A DNA stretch of 7,632 nucleotides from Actinomycetota bacterium (GCA_018268695.1 JAFDWD010001137.1:1-7632); one strand, 5' to 3'; shown: positions 1 through 6,376, counted from the stretch's first letter. The notes: generated by a model from the letters alone, not told the origin. Numbers and translations are program-made.

Positions 1-333
1 GAGACGGCGCTGACGGAGATGAGGGCCCACTTCGGCCGCGACGACGAGCCCGCCGCCTACGAGGCCCACCAGCGTTTCCACTTCCGCCTCTACGACGTCA
101 CCGAATCGGCCTGGACCGACCACCTTCTCCGCCTCCTCTGGTCGAGCGCCGAGCGCTACGTCCGGCTGGCGGCCGGCCTCCGCTCGGACCCCGACGCCTT
201 CGTCGCCGAGCACGAGGAGATCCTCGACGCGGTCAAACAGGGAGACGCCGACCTCGCGGCAGCCCGCCTCGCCGAGAACCTGAGGACCACCGAGCGACTC
301 CTCGCCGCGACCTACGAGCGCACCGGCGCCTAG
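1..333 (+). CDS. GntR-family transcriptional regulator, C-terminal FCD domain (5' truncated)
   Basis: The frame is open from base 1 and stops at 331-333, leaving 110 residues; the N-terminal winged-helix DNA-binding domain lies outside the window. The visible part is an all-helical FCD effector domain of the FadR subfamily of GntR regulators. It has the HxxFH motif (His23, His27), then EHEEIL (His71), then a GD-x5-AR helix end. FCD domains usually bind a metal through one Asp and three His (DxxFH, EHxxI, xxHL) and sense a small carboxylate. Here the first Asp position is His23 and the last His position is Asn93, so metal binding may be altered. The ligand and target genes cannot be told from this fragment. 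It may act on neighbouring genes to the left. Glu is almost always GAG, unlike the sedolisin gene further right. The family call is firm; the regulated pathway is unknown. Confidence 0.85.
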   Translation, partial: ETALTEMRAHFGRDDEPAAYEAHQRFHFRLYDVTESAWTDHLLRLLWSSAERYVRLAAGLRSDPDAFVAEHEEILDAVKQGDADLAAARLAENLRTTERLLAATYERTGA

Positions 334-364
334 GTCGCCCCTGGACGCGCCCGCCACCTGTGTC

Positions 365-370
365 TAGGCT
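365..370 (+). promoter_or_regulatory. Candidate -10 box for a leaderless hydrolase start
   Basis: TAGGCT fits the actinobacterial TANNNT -10 pattern and ends 6 bases before the GTG at 377. A -35-like TGGACG lies at 342-347 with exactly 17 bases between. No Shine-Dalgarno sequence precedes the GTG, so transcription and translation may begin at the same base. The TAG inside this box is also an in-frame stop, which limits how far upstream the gene could begin. Confidence 0.35.
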
Positions 371-376
371 CCGCCG

Positions 377-459
377 GTGCTTCCTCACGACCTCCGGGGC
401 GAAGGGCCGACGGTGGTCCTTCTACACGCCGGCATCGCCAACCGCGGGATGTGGGCCGG
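377..459 (+). pseudogene. N-terminal remnant of an alpha/beta hydrolase, out of frame with the rest
   Basis: From GTG 377, frame 2 reads about 28 residues that match the start of an alpha/beta hydrolase: a strand followed by LLHAGIANRGMW, which corresponds to the oxyanion-side HG region. After MW the frame becomes Arg/Ser/Pro-rich nonsense until a stop at about 601. The hydrolase continues in frame 1 from about 460. Members of the family normally have some 40 residues between MW and the segment before the nucleophile, including a DxxGxGxS strand-turn, and all of this is missing here. The junction falls in the GC-rich, self-complementary stretch GGCCGGCCGCCGG (454-466). The sequence shows both an internal deletion and a frame change; whether they are biological or an assembly error cannot be decided here. 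Confidence 0.6.
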
Positions 460-1053
460 CCGCCGGTCGCCCACTGGGAGGACGTGGCGGAGACGATCGA
501 CGAGCTCGGTGGCGGCAAGGCGGCGCTGGTCGGCAACTCCTTCGGTGGCGCGGTGGCCCTGCGGGTCGCCGCGGTCCACCCCGAGAAAGTGGCGTCGCTG
601 ACCCTGATCTCGGCGCCCGCGGTTCCCGAGCCCGAGCCCTCGCCGGAGCTGCTGGCGGTGTGGGACGCGGTCGAGGGCGCGGAGGCCGCCGGCGACGTCG
701 AGGGCCCGATCGCGGCGATCGTCGCGGGCTGGGTCCGCCCCGCCGCCACGCCCGCCGTCGGCCCGCTGATCGCGGCCATGCACCAGGCCAACCTGCGCGG
801 CCGTGGCGGGGAGCAGATCGAGTTCGCCGAGGACCCGCTGGAGGCCGATCCCGACCTGCTCGCGCTGGTCGACTGCCCGGCCGTCGTGGCCGCCGGCGCG
901 GAGGACCTGCCGGACTTCAAGGACGCCGTCGGGGCGCTCGTCGCCCGCCTGCCCGACGCCGCCGGGACCACGATCCCCGACTGCGGCCACCTCGCCCCCC
1001 TCGAAGTCCCGGCCGCCTCGGTCGAGCTGATCCTCGAGTCGCTCGAGCGCTGA
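451..1053 (+). CDS. Alpha/beta hydrolase, C-terminal portion (probably non-functional)
   Basis: This frame-1 ORF of 200 codons, counted from GTG 451, carries the C-terminal two thirds of an alpha/beta-fold hydrolase. The nucleophile elbow GNSFGG has Ser30 (538-540). The acid is probably Asp152 in EDLPDF (904-906), and the general base is His180 in CGHLAPLE (988-990). The triad is therefore intact. The first strands and the DxxGxG turn are absent, and the GTG at 451 is not a convincing start: it overlaps the MW codons of the remnant in frame 2, and no ribosome binding site is visible. Residues 59-135 form a helical cap rich in Ala, Glu and Pro. The gene most likely descends from an intact gene starting at 377. 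Its stop is 17 bases from the stop of the convergent propeller gene. The substrate is unknown; esterase-like or carboxylic ester hydrolase activity is only a family-level guess. Confidence 0.7.
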   Translation: MGRPPVAHWEDVAETIDELGGGKAALVGNSFGGAVALRVAAVHPEKVASLTLISAPAVPEPEPSPELLAVWDAVEGAEAAGDVEGPIAAIVAGWVRPAATPAVGPLIAAMHQANLRGRGGEQIEFAEDPLEADPDLLALVDCPAVVAAGAEDLPDFKDAVGALVARLPDAAGTTIPDCGHLAPLEVPAASVELILESLER

Positions 1054-1070
1054 TCCCGACGCCGGGTTCC

Positions 1071-2843
1071 TCAGCGTCCGAGCACCAGCTGCACCTGGCG
1101 CGTGGCGGCGGTGACATTGCCGGAGCCGTCGGTGGCCGTAACCGAGAGCTGGGCGCTTGCCGAGCTTCCGCCCTGGAGCGCTTCGGTCGCCGCCTTTCGC
1201 ACAGCCTTGGCCAGCTTGAGCTTCAGCGTGCCCGCCGCGCGGGGGGCGAGATGGACGCTCTTGGGCTTGAGCTTGAACGAGTGGCCGGCCTTTCCGTGGT
1301 TCGTCCTGACCCGCCCCGACGCGGTCACCGTACACGCCTCGTCGCAGGTAGCGCGGACGAAGATCGTCGCCCCTAACGCCTGCTTTTTCTTGCCCGAAAG
1401 CTTCAACGCCGGCGGCTTCTTGTCCGGGGAGGCAGGCTTGGTCTCGACCGGCGCCGGGGACGCGGACGCCGGGACGACGACGTCGTGCGAGGCCTGCGCG
1501 ACCGGCGAGCCGTCGCACATCGCGGTCTGCCCGGTGAAGATGAACGTGGTCGAGCAGCCTTCGTCATCGGTCTCGGTCACGGTCACGCGATAGGTCCCCG
1601 GCGCCCCATAGGTATGCGTGGTCACGGCTCCGGCCGAGGTGATGGAACCGTCGCCGAAGGACCAGTCGTAGCGGGCGATGGACCCTTCCGGGTCGGTCGA
1701 GGACGAGGCGTCGAACACGCTCGGCGAACCGGCTGCGCCCGGCGCGGCCGCGAACGCCGCGACGGGTGGCTGATCCGGGGAGATCGCCATCTGCCAGGCG
1801 TCCGACCCGGGCGCGCTGTTCGAGTAGGGACTCCCGGGGACCAGCGTCAGTTCGCCCGCGTTGCCGATGCTCAGGCCGCTGATGGCGCCGGTGAACGCGG
1901 CCCCGACGTAGAGGTGGTGTGAATCAGGCGCCATCGCGACAGCAGCCTGTCCGGCGGGCGCGAACGGGCTCCCCGCCGTCAGCGAGCCGTCCGCGCCGAT
2001 GTTGTACCCCCACGTGCCCTGGCCCGCGCCGGTCGCGGTGTTCGTGGTGTAGAGCCGGCGGCCGTCGGCCGTGATGGCGATCCCACGGGTACCGGGGCCG
2101 CTCGCGAAAGGCGACCCAGGGACGGCGGTGAGCGACCCGTCCGTGCCGATCGACGCGGCGTAGACCGCGCTGGAGAACGTCGACGCCGTGTACAGGTGCG
2201 CACCGTCCGGCGCGATCGAGATGCCGACGCCACCGGTGGGCGCCGGATAGGGAGATCCGGGGAGGGGTGAGAGCGAGCCGTCGGCGGAGATCGCGAATCC
2301 CTCGACGGCCGCGAGGTTGAACACAGTGACGTAGAGGCGTCTCCCGTCGGGAGTGATCGCGGCCATCGCGGGGAAGGAGGACGCCCCGGTGCTGGTCGGC
2401 GCGCCCGGGGCGGAGAGGGATCCGTCGACGCCGATCGCCTGGCGATAGATCCCGTTCCCCGACCCGCTCACCTCGTAGAGCGAGCGTCCATCCGGAGAGA
2501 CGGCGAGCCCGACCGCACCCGCGCCGGTCGCGAACGGCGAGCCGGGAAGCGCCGAGAGCGCACCTTCGGCGTTGACGCTGAACGCGGCGATCTGACTGCT
2601 CCCCGCGAGCGCCACGTAGAGGAAGTGGCCGTCGGGCGTGAGCGCAACGCCTTGGGGCGAACCGGTCTGGGCAAGCGGCGATCCCGCGATCGGAAACAGC
2701 GCTCCGCTCGACGCCAAGCCGTAGGCGAGGATGTGATTGTCGCTGCTGGTCGCCCGGTAAAGGACGCGGCTCTCCGCGTCAGCGGCGGAAGCCACCAGCA
2801 GCATCAGGAACATCAGCGTCAAGAAGACCCCGGTACGCCTCAT
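1071..2843 (-). CDS. Secreted seven-bladed beta-propeller (YVTN/lactonase-like) protein with PKD and C-terminal beta domain
   Basis: This 590-residue protein begins with MRRTG and a hydrophobic signal peptide ending near residue 24 (ADA-ES). Residues 26-355 contain seven propeller repeats: a strand of the form (S/T/A)PDGxxLY, then a strand ending in an AxSI-type segment, then DGSLxxxPGSPF. The PDG or ADG copies start near residues 70, 117, 165, 212, 259 and 306; the first blade is degenerate. Residues 358-458 are a PKD domain with YDWSFGDG (392-399) and HTYGAPGTYRVTVT, and a Cys430/Cys443 pair that may form a disulfide. A Pro/Ala/Lys linker (459-479) leads to a lysine-rich beta domain (480-590) with Cys500 and Cys504. 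The propeller resembles 6-phosphogluconolactonase-like and YVTN proteins, but enzymatic activity is not shown. Binding or scaffolding outside the cell is as likely. It lies 51 bases downstream of the S1 protease gene and may be co-transcribed with it. Confidence 0.88.
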   Translation of the reverse strand: MRRTGVFLTLMFLMLLVASAADAESRVLYRATSSDNHILAYGLASSGALFPIAGSPLAQTGSPQGVALTPDGHFLYVALAGSSQIAAFSVNAEGALSALPGSPFATGAGAVGLAVSPDGRSLYEVSGSGNGIYRQAIGVDGSLSAPGAPTSTGASSFPAMAAITPDGRRLYVTVFNLAAVEGFAISADGSLSPLPGSPYPAPTGGVGISIAPDGAHLYTASTFSSAVYAASIGTDGSLTAVPGSPFASGPGTRGIAITADGRRLYTTNTATGAGQGTWGYNIGADGSLTAGSPFAPAGQAAVAMAPDSHHLYVGAAFTGAISGLSIGNAGELTLVPGSPYSNSAPGSDAWQMAISPDQPPVAAFAAAPGAAGSPSVFDASSSTDPEGSIARYDWSFGDGSITSAGAVTTHTYGAPGTYRVTVTETDDEGCSTTFIFTGQTAMCDGSPVAQASHDVVVPASASPAPVETKPASPDKKPPALKLSGKKKQALGATIFVRATCDEACTVTASGRVRTNHGKAGHSFKLKPKSVHLAPRAAGTLKLKLAKAVRKAATEALQGGSSASAQLSVTATDGSGNVTAATRQVQLVLGR

Positions 2844-2852
2844 GGTCCGGAT

Positions 2853-2881
2853 AGGTTAAGCGCGGTATACGCCCGCGACAA
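2853..2881 (-). promoter_or_regulatory. Candidate promoter of the propeller gene
   Basis: Read on the minus strand, a -35-like TTGTCG (2881-2876) and a -10-like TAACCT (2858-2853) are separated by 17 bases. The -10 box ends 9 bases before the ATG at 2843, implying a leader of only a few bases and fitting the lack of a clear Shine-Dalgarno site. A small inverted repeat (CGCGG at 2861-2865 and CCGCG at 2873-2877) lies in the spacer and could be an operator. The gene may therefore have its own promoter besides read-through from the protease gene. Confidence 0.3.
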
Positions 2882-2894
2882 GTAGCCGAGATGA

Positions 2895-3701
2895 TCAGAG
2901 CCCGGTGCTGCAGTTGTCGGATCCGGCTTCGGGACCGATCTGCGGTTTCGCGCCCGACGCCGCGCGCTGGTAGACCGCCCGGGCGTCGCTTCCCAGCGGT
3001 GGGCTGTAGGAGGTGTAGGAGTAGCAGCCGCCTTGGTGGAGGCCGGCGATCAGGCCGACGACCATGACCCCTTCGGAGGTGGCGGCCAGCCACGGGGAGC
3101 CGCTGGTGCCGTCGACGTAGGGGTTGCAGTTGAAGGCCGGGAAGACGCCTTCGAAATAGACCTTGGTGGTGCAGGTGATCGGGGCGTTGGCTTCACCGGC
3201 CGGATCGGCGGGGATGGTGACGGTCTCACCGCGGGTCGGCTTGGTGCCGAGGACGTTGGCGCCGGTCACCGCCTGGATCTCCGTCTGCACTCCGCCGATC
3301 CGCCGCGGGGCGACGGTGAGGAAGGCGAAGTCACGGGTCGGACTCTGGTGGGCCATCCATTCGGGATCGAAGTAGGCGCCGGTCACGGTCCACCGGCCGA
3401 AGGGCGACCGCCCCTTGTGGAAGCCAGGCGCGAAGGAGAAGCCCTTGGCGCTCCCGGTGATGCAGTGCGCGGCCGTCATCAGCACGTCTCCCCCCGGGCT
3501 CGCGACCACGCTCGCGGTGCAGAAGTGCTTCTTTCTGGTGGCGCTGTCGAAGAGGGCGCCGACGGTCGGCGTGCCGGAGAACGCCCGCGCCTTCCCCGTC
3601 CCCACGGGCGGCTTGGCCGCCGCGACGCCGGTGATCACCGGTACGGCGACGGCAAGGCTGACGACGATGGCGATGACGAGCGGGCTCCGGAGACGGCGCA
3701 C
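2895..3701 (-). CDS. Secreted trypsin-like serine protease (S1 clan)
   Basis: GTG at 3701 is chosen as start because AGAAGGGA (3715-3708) lies 6 bases upstream and the product then begins MRRLRSP followed by a hydrophobic signal peptide ending near residue 29 (VAAA-K). A longer in-frame extension to 3893 would put 64 Arg/Pro-rich residues before the signal peptide and is unlikely. The product is 268 residues. The chymotrypsin-fold triad is visible: His79 in TAAHC, Asp124 in RDFAFL, and Ser200 in GTSGSP. The GTSGSP form, lacking the Asp before the Ser, recalls V8/glutamyl-endopeptidase-like members rather than classical trypsin GDSGGP. Six cysteines (61, 80, 177, 192, 226, 264) could form three disulfides; Cys61/Cys80 bracket the His as in S1 enzymes. 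A short stretch (30-45) may be a propeptide. It probably acts outside the cell on protein. It diverges from the sedolisin gene across a 527-base regulatory region. Substrate preference cannot be read with confidence. Confidence 0.9.
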   Translation of the reverse strand: MRRLRSPLVIAIVVSLAVAVPVITGVAAAKPPVGTGKARAFSGTPTVGALFDSATRKKHFCTASVVASPGGDVLMTAAHCITGSAKGFSFAPGFHKGRSPFGRWTVTGAYFDPEWMAHQSPTRDFAFLTVAPRRIGGVQTEIQAVTGANVLGTKPTRGETVTIPADPAGEANAPITCTTKVYFEGVFPAFNCNPYVDGTSGSPWLAATSEGVMVVGLIAGLHQGGCYSYTSYSPPLGSDARAVYQRAASGAKPQIGPEAGSDNCSTGL

Positions 3702-3968
3702 GAGGTGTCCCTTCTCTTGCTTTAGCAGGCTGGCGGCACTTTGACAGACTGGCGAGGCTTGGGTGGCTGGTGTGGCGTGCCGGGGCGGAGTTGTGCCGGC
3801 CGCTCTGGCAGTCCTATGTGCGCCTGGGCGGAGTGCGGTGTTTCTCCGAGGGTGACACGCACGGAAGTCGGGACTTCTCACGCTCTTGCACACGACTTGC
3901 GAGTCTCATGACGGATCCGTGCGTCTCGCGTGACCCGCAGGCGACGATCCTTCATCCCTCCCCACAGA

Positions 3969-4061
3969 CCCGGCCGTCTCGGCCACGGCCACAGCCTGCC
4001 CCTGCACGCTTGTCTCGCATAGCGAGACAAGCGTGCAGGGGGCGTGGCCGAGACGGCCGGG
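3969..4061. repeat. Long two-tier inverted repeat (93 bases)
   Basis: Outer arms at 3969-3987 and 4043-4061 are 19 bases each and perfectly complementary. Inner arms at 3999-4018 and 4022-4041 are 20 bases each and perfectly complementary, closed by the 3-base loop ATA (4019-4021). Between the tiers, 11 bases are unpaired on the left (3988-3998) and one on the right (4042). All 39 base pairs are Watson-Crick. No T-tract follows either side, so it is not a standard intrinsic terminator. It lies 267 bases from the S1 start and 167 bases from the sedolisin start. It may be a palindromic mobile or REP-like element, a regulatory RNA structure or a protein-binding site. Confidence 0.9.
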
Positions 4062-4215
4062 CTCGCCGCAGACCCTTGCGTCCCTTGGAATCTGTGCCCC
4101 TCTGCCTGTTTCGCTCCGCCCCGGAGTCGGGTAGGGAGCGTTAGTCTCGACTGGTCGGGAGGAGTGGACTGGGGACCGCACGCCGACGTGGTTGATGCTC
4201 GAAATCGCGAACTAC

Positions 4216-4221
4216 GGTGGG
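4216..4221 (+). promoter_or_regulatory. Probable ribosome binding site of the sedolisin gene
   Basis: GGTGGG lies 7 bases before the ATG at 4229 and is a one-mismatch fit to GGAGGG-like Shine-Dalgarno sequences. It supports the choice of this ATG, which is also immediately followed by a signal peptide. Confidence 0.4.
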
Positions 4222-4228
4222 TGAATAG

Positions 4229-6376
4229 ATGAAGAAGCTGTGGTCCCTGGGTGGGCTTGCTGCCCTCCTGGCCGGCATCGCGGCCCTGCTGATCCCGATT
4301 GCTTCGGCCAGTGCGGCGAGCTCCTCGGAGATCCAGAGCAAGGCTGCCGCGGCCGTGCCCTCAAACGAAACTGGCCCGACGCCGGCGGAAGAAATGATCG
4401 AATTCGACGTCGGCATCGAACTCAAGGACCTCGCCGGAGCGGAAGCGTTCGCCAAGGAAGCGAGCGATCCGACGAGTCGCAACTACCGCCGGTACCTGAG
4501 CCCGCAGCAGTGGGAGCGGCGCTACTCGCCGACCCTCAGGTCGGTCCTCGAAGTGGTGAAGTCCCTGCGCCAGGCCGGCATCAAGATCGTGAAGGTGGCG
4601 CCCGACCGGATGACGATCGAGGCCGAAGGCACCGCCGAACAGATCGAAGGGTATTTCGGGACGAAGCTGGCCCAGTACGAAGTCGGCGAAGAAGAAGTGC
4701 GCCTCGCGTCGTCGTCGCTGAGCGCCCCGACGAACGTGGCGCCGCTGATCAGCGGCGTGCGCGGCGTCAACGAGGTCCGCGCGAAACCGGCGAACATCAC
4801 CGGCGCCGCCGGCCCTGACGGGCAGGGCCCGTCGTGGGGTTGGCCCGGCCATGGCCACTGGCCGCCGCCGTCCGAAGAAGGAGAAGAAATCGAACAACCC
4901 GCGGGCTTCCGTCCCGGGACCCCCTGCTCCAGCTACTACGGGCAGCAGCTCGCGAGCACGCTCCCGGCCTACGGGGACGGCTTCCCGAACCCACTGTCCT
5001 ACGCGCCGTGCGGGTACAAGCCCGCGCAGTTGCAGGGCGCCTACAACGTCGCTGGCGCGATCGCCGCAGGCGACAACGGCTCGGGCGTGACTGTCGCGGT
5101 CGTCGACGCGTACGTGTCGCCGACGCTCTACAGCGATGCGGTCGAATACGCGAAACGCAACCAGAGCTCACAGCCGTGGCGCCGGGGTCAGTTCCGGGAA
5201 ATGATCCAGCGTCCGTTCACCAAGACCGAAGAGTGCGAAGCGTCCGGTTGGTCGGGCGAGCAGACGCTCGACGTCGAGGCCGTGCACGCGATGGCACCCG
5301 GAGCGAAGGTGCTCTACGTGGGTGGCAAGAACTGCACCGTGTCCCTTTACAACGCGGTGGAGGAAGTGGTCGACGGCCACCTGGCGAACATCGTGACCGA
5401 CTCCTGGTCCAACGGTCCCGAAGAAGAAGAAGGCGAAACCGACGAATCGCGGGAAGCGTTCAACCACGTGCTGCTGATGGCGGCCGGCACCGGTGTGGGC
5501 GTGCAGTTCTCCTCCGGCGACGAAGGCGACAACTTCATCGTCTCCGGCAAGCAGGAGCCGTCGTTCCCCGGGACGAGCCCCTACGCGACCGCGATCGGCG
5601 GCACCAGCGTCGAGATCGGCGCGCAGAACAACCGCCTCGGTGAGGTCGGCTGGTCGACCGGCATCAGCACGCTGTGTACCGAAGAACTGGTGGAACTGGG
5701 CGGCTGTGAAGTCGCCGAAGTCGGCCAGTGGTCGCCGCCCGCGCCGGGCGCCTACGACTACGGCGGTGGCGGCGGGACCTCGGCGCAGTACCCCGAGCCC
5801 TGGTACCAGCAGCCGGTGGTACCGGCGGAACTCGCCGCCAAGGCCGGGACCGGCGTGGCCAACCGCGTCGTGCCCGACATCTCGATGGAGGGCGATCCCT
5901 CGACCGGGATGCTGGTCGGCGAGACGCAGGCATTCTCCGACGGCACCTACTACGACGAGTACCGAATCGGCGGCACGAGTCTGTCGTCCCCGCTGTTCGC
6001 CGGGCTGATGGCGGACGCCGACCAGGCGGCCCGCGGCTCGCTCGGGTTCGTGAACCCGCTGCTCTACCACCTCGACTCGGGGAGCCGGGGCGCGGCGACG
6101 TTCGACGACATCCTGCCCGCCGGCAAGCAGGCGGTCGTCCGCAACGACTACCTGAACGGTGAAGACGCCGAAGAAGGTGTCCTCACCTCGGCGCGGGTCC
6201 TCGGCATCGAAGGGGCGACGGAGTACTTCTGTCCCCAGCCGAACGCCGAAACCGGCGAATGCGAAGTCGAAGAAGAAGAAGCGACGGAGTCGCTGTCGGC
6301 GGCACCCGGGTTCGATTCGATGACCGGCATCGGATCGCCGGGCAACCAGTTCATCACCGAACTGGTCCGGCACTGA
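4229..6376 (+). CDS. Secreted sedolisin (S53 family) pre-pro-protease
   Basis: This 715-residue protein has a signal peptide (MKKLW then a hydrophobic run, cleavage near residue 27-30). A pro-kumamolisin activation domain follows (about 50-186, with SRNYRRYLSPQQWERRYSP near 83-101), then a Gly/Pro/Trp/Glu linker (195-232) where processing probably occurs. The subtilisin-fold catalytic domain follows. Catalytic residues are Glu344 and Asp348 in GEQTLDVE, the oxyanion Asp431 in SSGDEG, and the nucleophile Ser584 in GGTSLSSP (5978-5980). Calcium-site motifs are FDDI (Asp627) and GFDSMTGIGSP (Asp696). Sedolisins are acid-active endopeptidases or tripeptidyl peptidases exported as zymogens. Eight cysteines (233, 261, 336, 369, 483, 493, 668, 678) all lie after the prodomain. 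Oddities are repeated Glu runs (397-401, 681-684), about 67 residues between the two calcium motifs instead of the usual 20-25, and Glu coded mostly by GAA (about 51 of 68). All key residues are present, so an active enzyme is expected. Confidence 0.95.
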   Translation: MKKLWSLGGLAALLAGIAALLIPIASASAASSSEIQSKAAAAVPSNETGPTPAEEMIEFDVGIELKDLAGAEAFAKEASDPTSRNYRRYLSPQQWERRYSPTLRSVLEVVKSLRQAGIKIVKVAPDRMTIEAEGTAEQIEGYFGTKLAQYEVGEEEVRLASSSLSAPTNVAPLISGVRGVNEVRAKPANITGAAGPDGQGPSWGWPGHGHWPPPSEEGEEIEQPAGFRPGTPCSSYYGQQLASTLPAYGDGFPNPLSYAPCGYKPAQLQGAYNVAGAIAAGDNGSGVTVAVVDAYVSPTLYSDAVEYAKRNQSSQPWRRGQFREMIQRPFTKTEECEASGWSGEQTLDVEAVHAMAPGAKVLYVGGKNCTVSLYNAVEEVVDGHLANIVTDSWSNGPEEEEGETDESREAFNHVLLMAAGTGVGVQFSSGDEGDNFIVSGKQEPSFPGTSPYATAIGGTSVEIGAQNNRLGEVGWSTGISTLCTEELVELGGCEVAEVGQWSPPAPGAYDYGGGGGTSAQYPEPWYQQPVVPAELAAKAGTGVANRVVPDISMEGDPSTGMLVGETQAFSDGTYYDEYRIGGTSLSSPLFAGLMADADQAARGSLGFVNPLLYHLDSGSRGAATFDDILPAGKQAVVRNDYLNGEDAEEGVLTSARVLGIEGATEYFCPQPNAETGECEVEEEEATESLSAAPGFDSMTGIGSPGNQFITELVRH

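Larger units (their letters stand above)
3702..4228. promoter_or_regulatory. Divergent intergenic region between the S1 protease and the sedolisin
   Basis: I find no convincing gene in these 527 bases; the open frames that cross it are Arg/Pro/Ser-rich and run through both arms of an inverted repeat. On the minus strand, CTGTCA, a 17-base spacer and TAAAGC (within 3720-3750) could be the S1 promoter. Other visible elements are the long inverted repeat at 3969-4061, a short repeat GAAGTC-GG-GACTTC at 3864-3877, the 10-base palindrome ACGGATCCGT at 3911-3920, and six copies (both strands) of GTCTCG between 3923 and 4149. On the plus side TAGTCT (4142-4147) and TACGGT (4213-4218) match TANNNT, but neither has a good -35 at normal spacing. 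The sedolisin promoter is therefore unresolved. Confidence 0.6.

Noticed and set aside
385..1518. A 377-codon minus-strand open frame over the hydrolase and propeller 3' ends
   Set aside because: It is antisense to two recognisable protein families, its composition is Arg/Gly/Ala-rich, and it has no domain signal.
3741..3746. Consensus TTGACA on the plus strand as a -35 box
   Set aside because: No TANNNT box lies 16-18 bases downstream and no plus-strand gene follows closely.
3702..3893. N-terminal extension of the S1 protease
   Set aside because: It would place 64 low-complexity residues before an obvious signal peptide; the GTG at 3701 has a well-spaced ribosome binding site.
3964..4075. 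CAGACCC on both sides of the long inverted repeat as a target-site duplication
   Set aside because: The left copy overlaps the outer arm and the right copy is several bases away from the arm end, so the two do not flank the element symmetrically.
3770..4144. A 124-codon plus-strand open frame in the divergent intergenic region
   Set aside because: It is Arg/Pro/Ser-rich with no recognisable fold, reads through both arms of the inverted repeat, and has no ribosome binding site; it looks like a GC-driven open frame.
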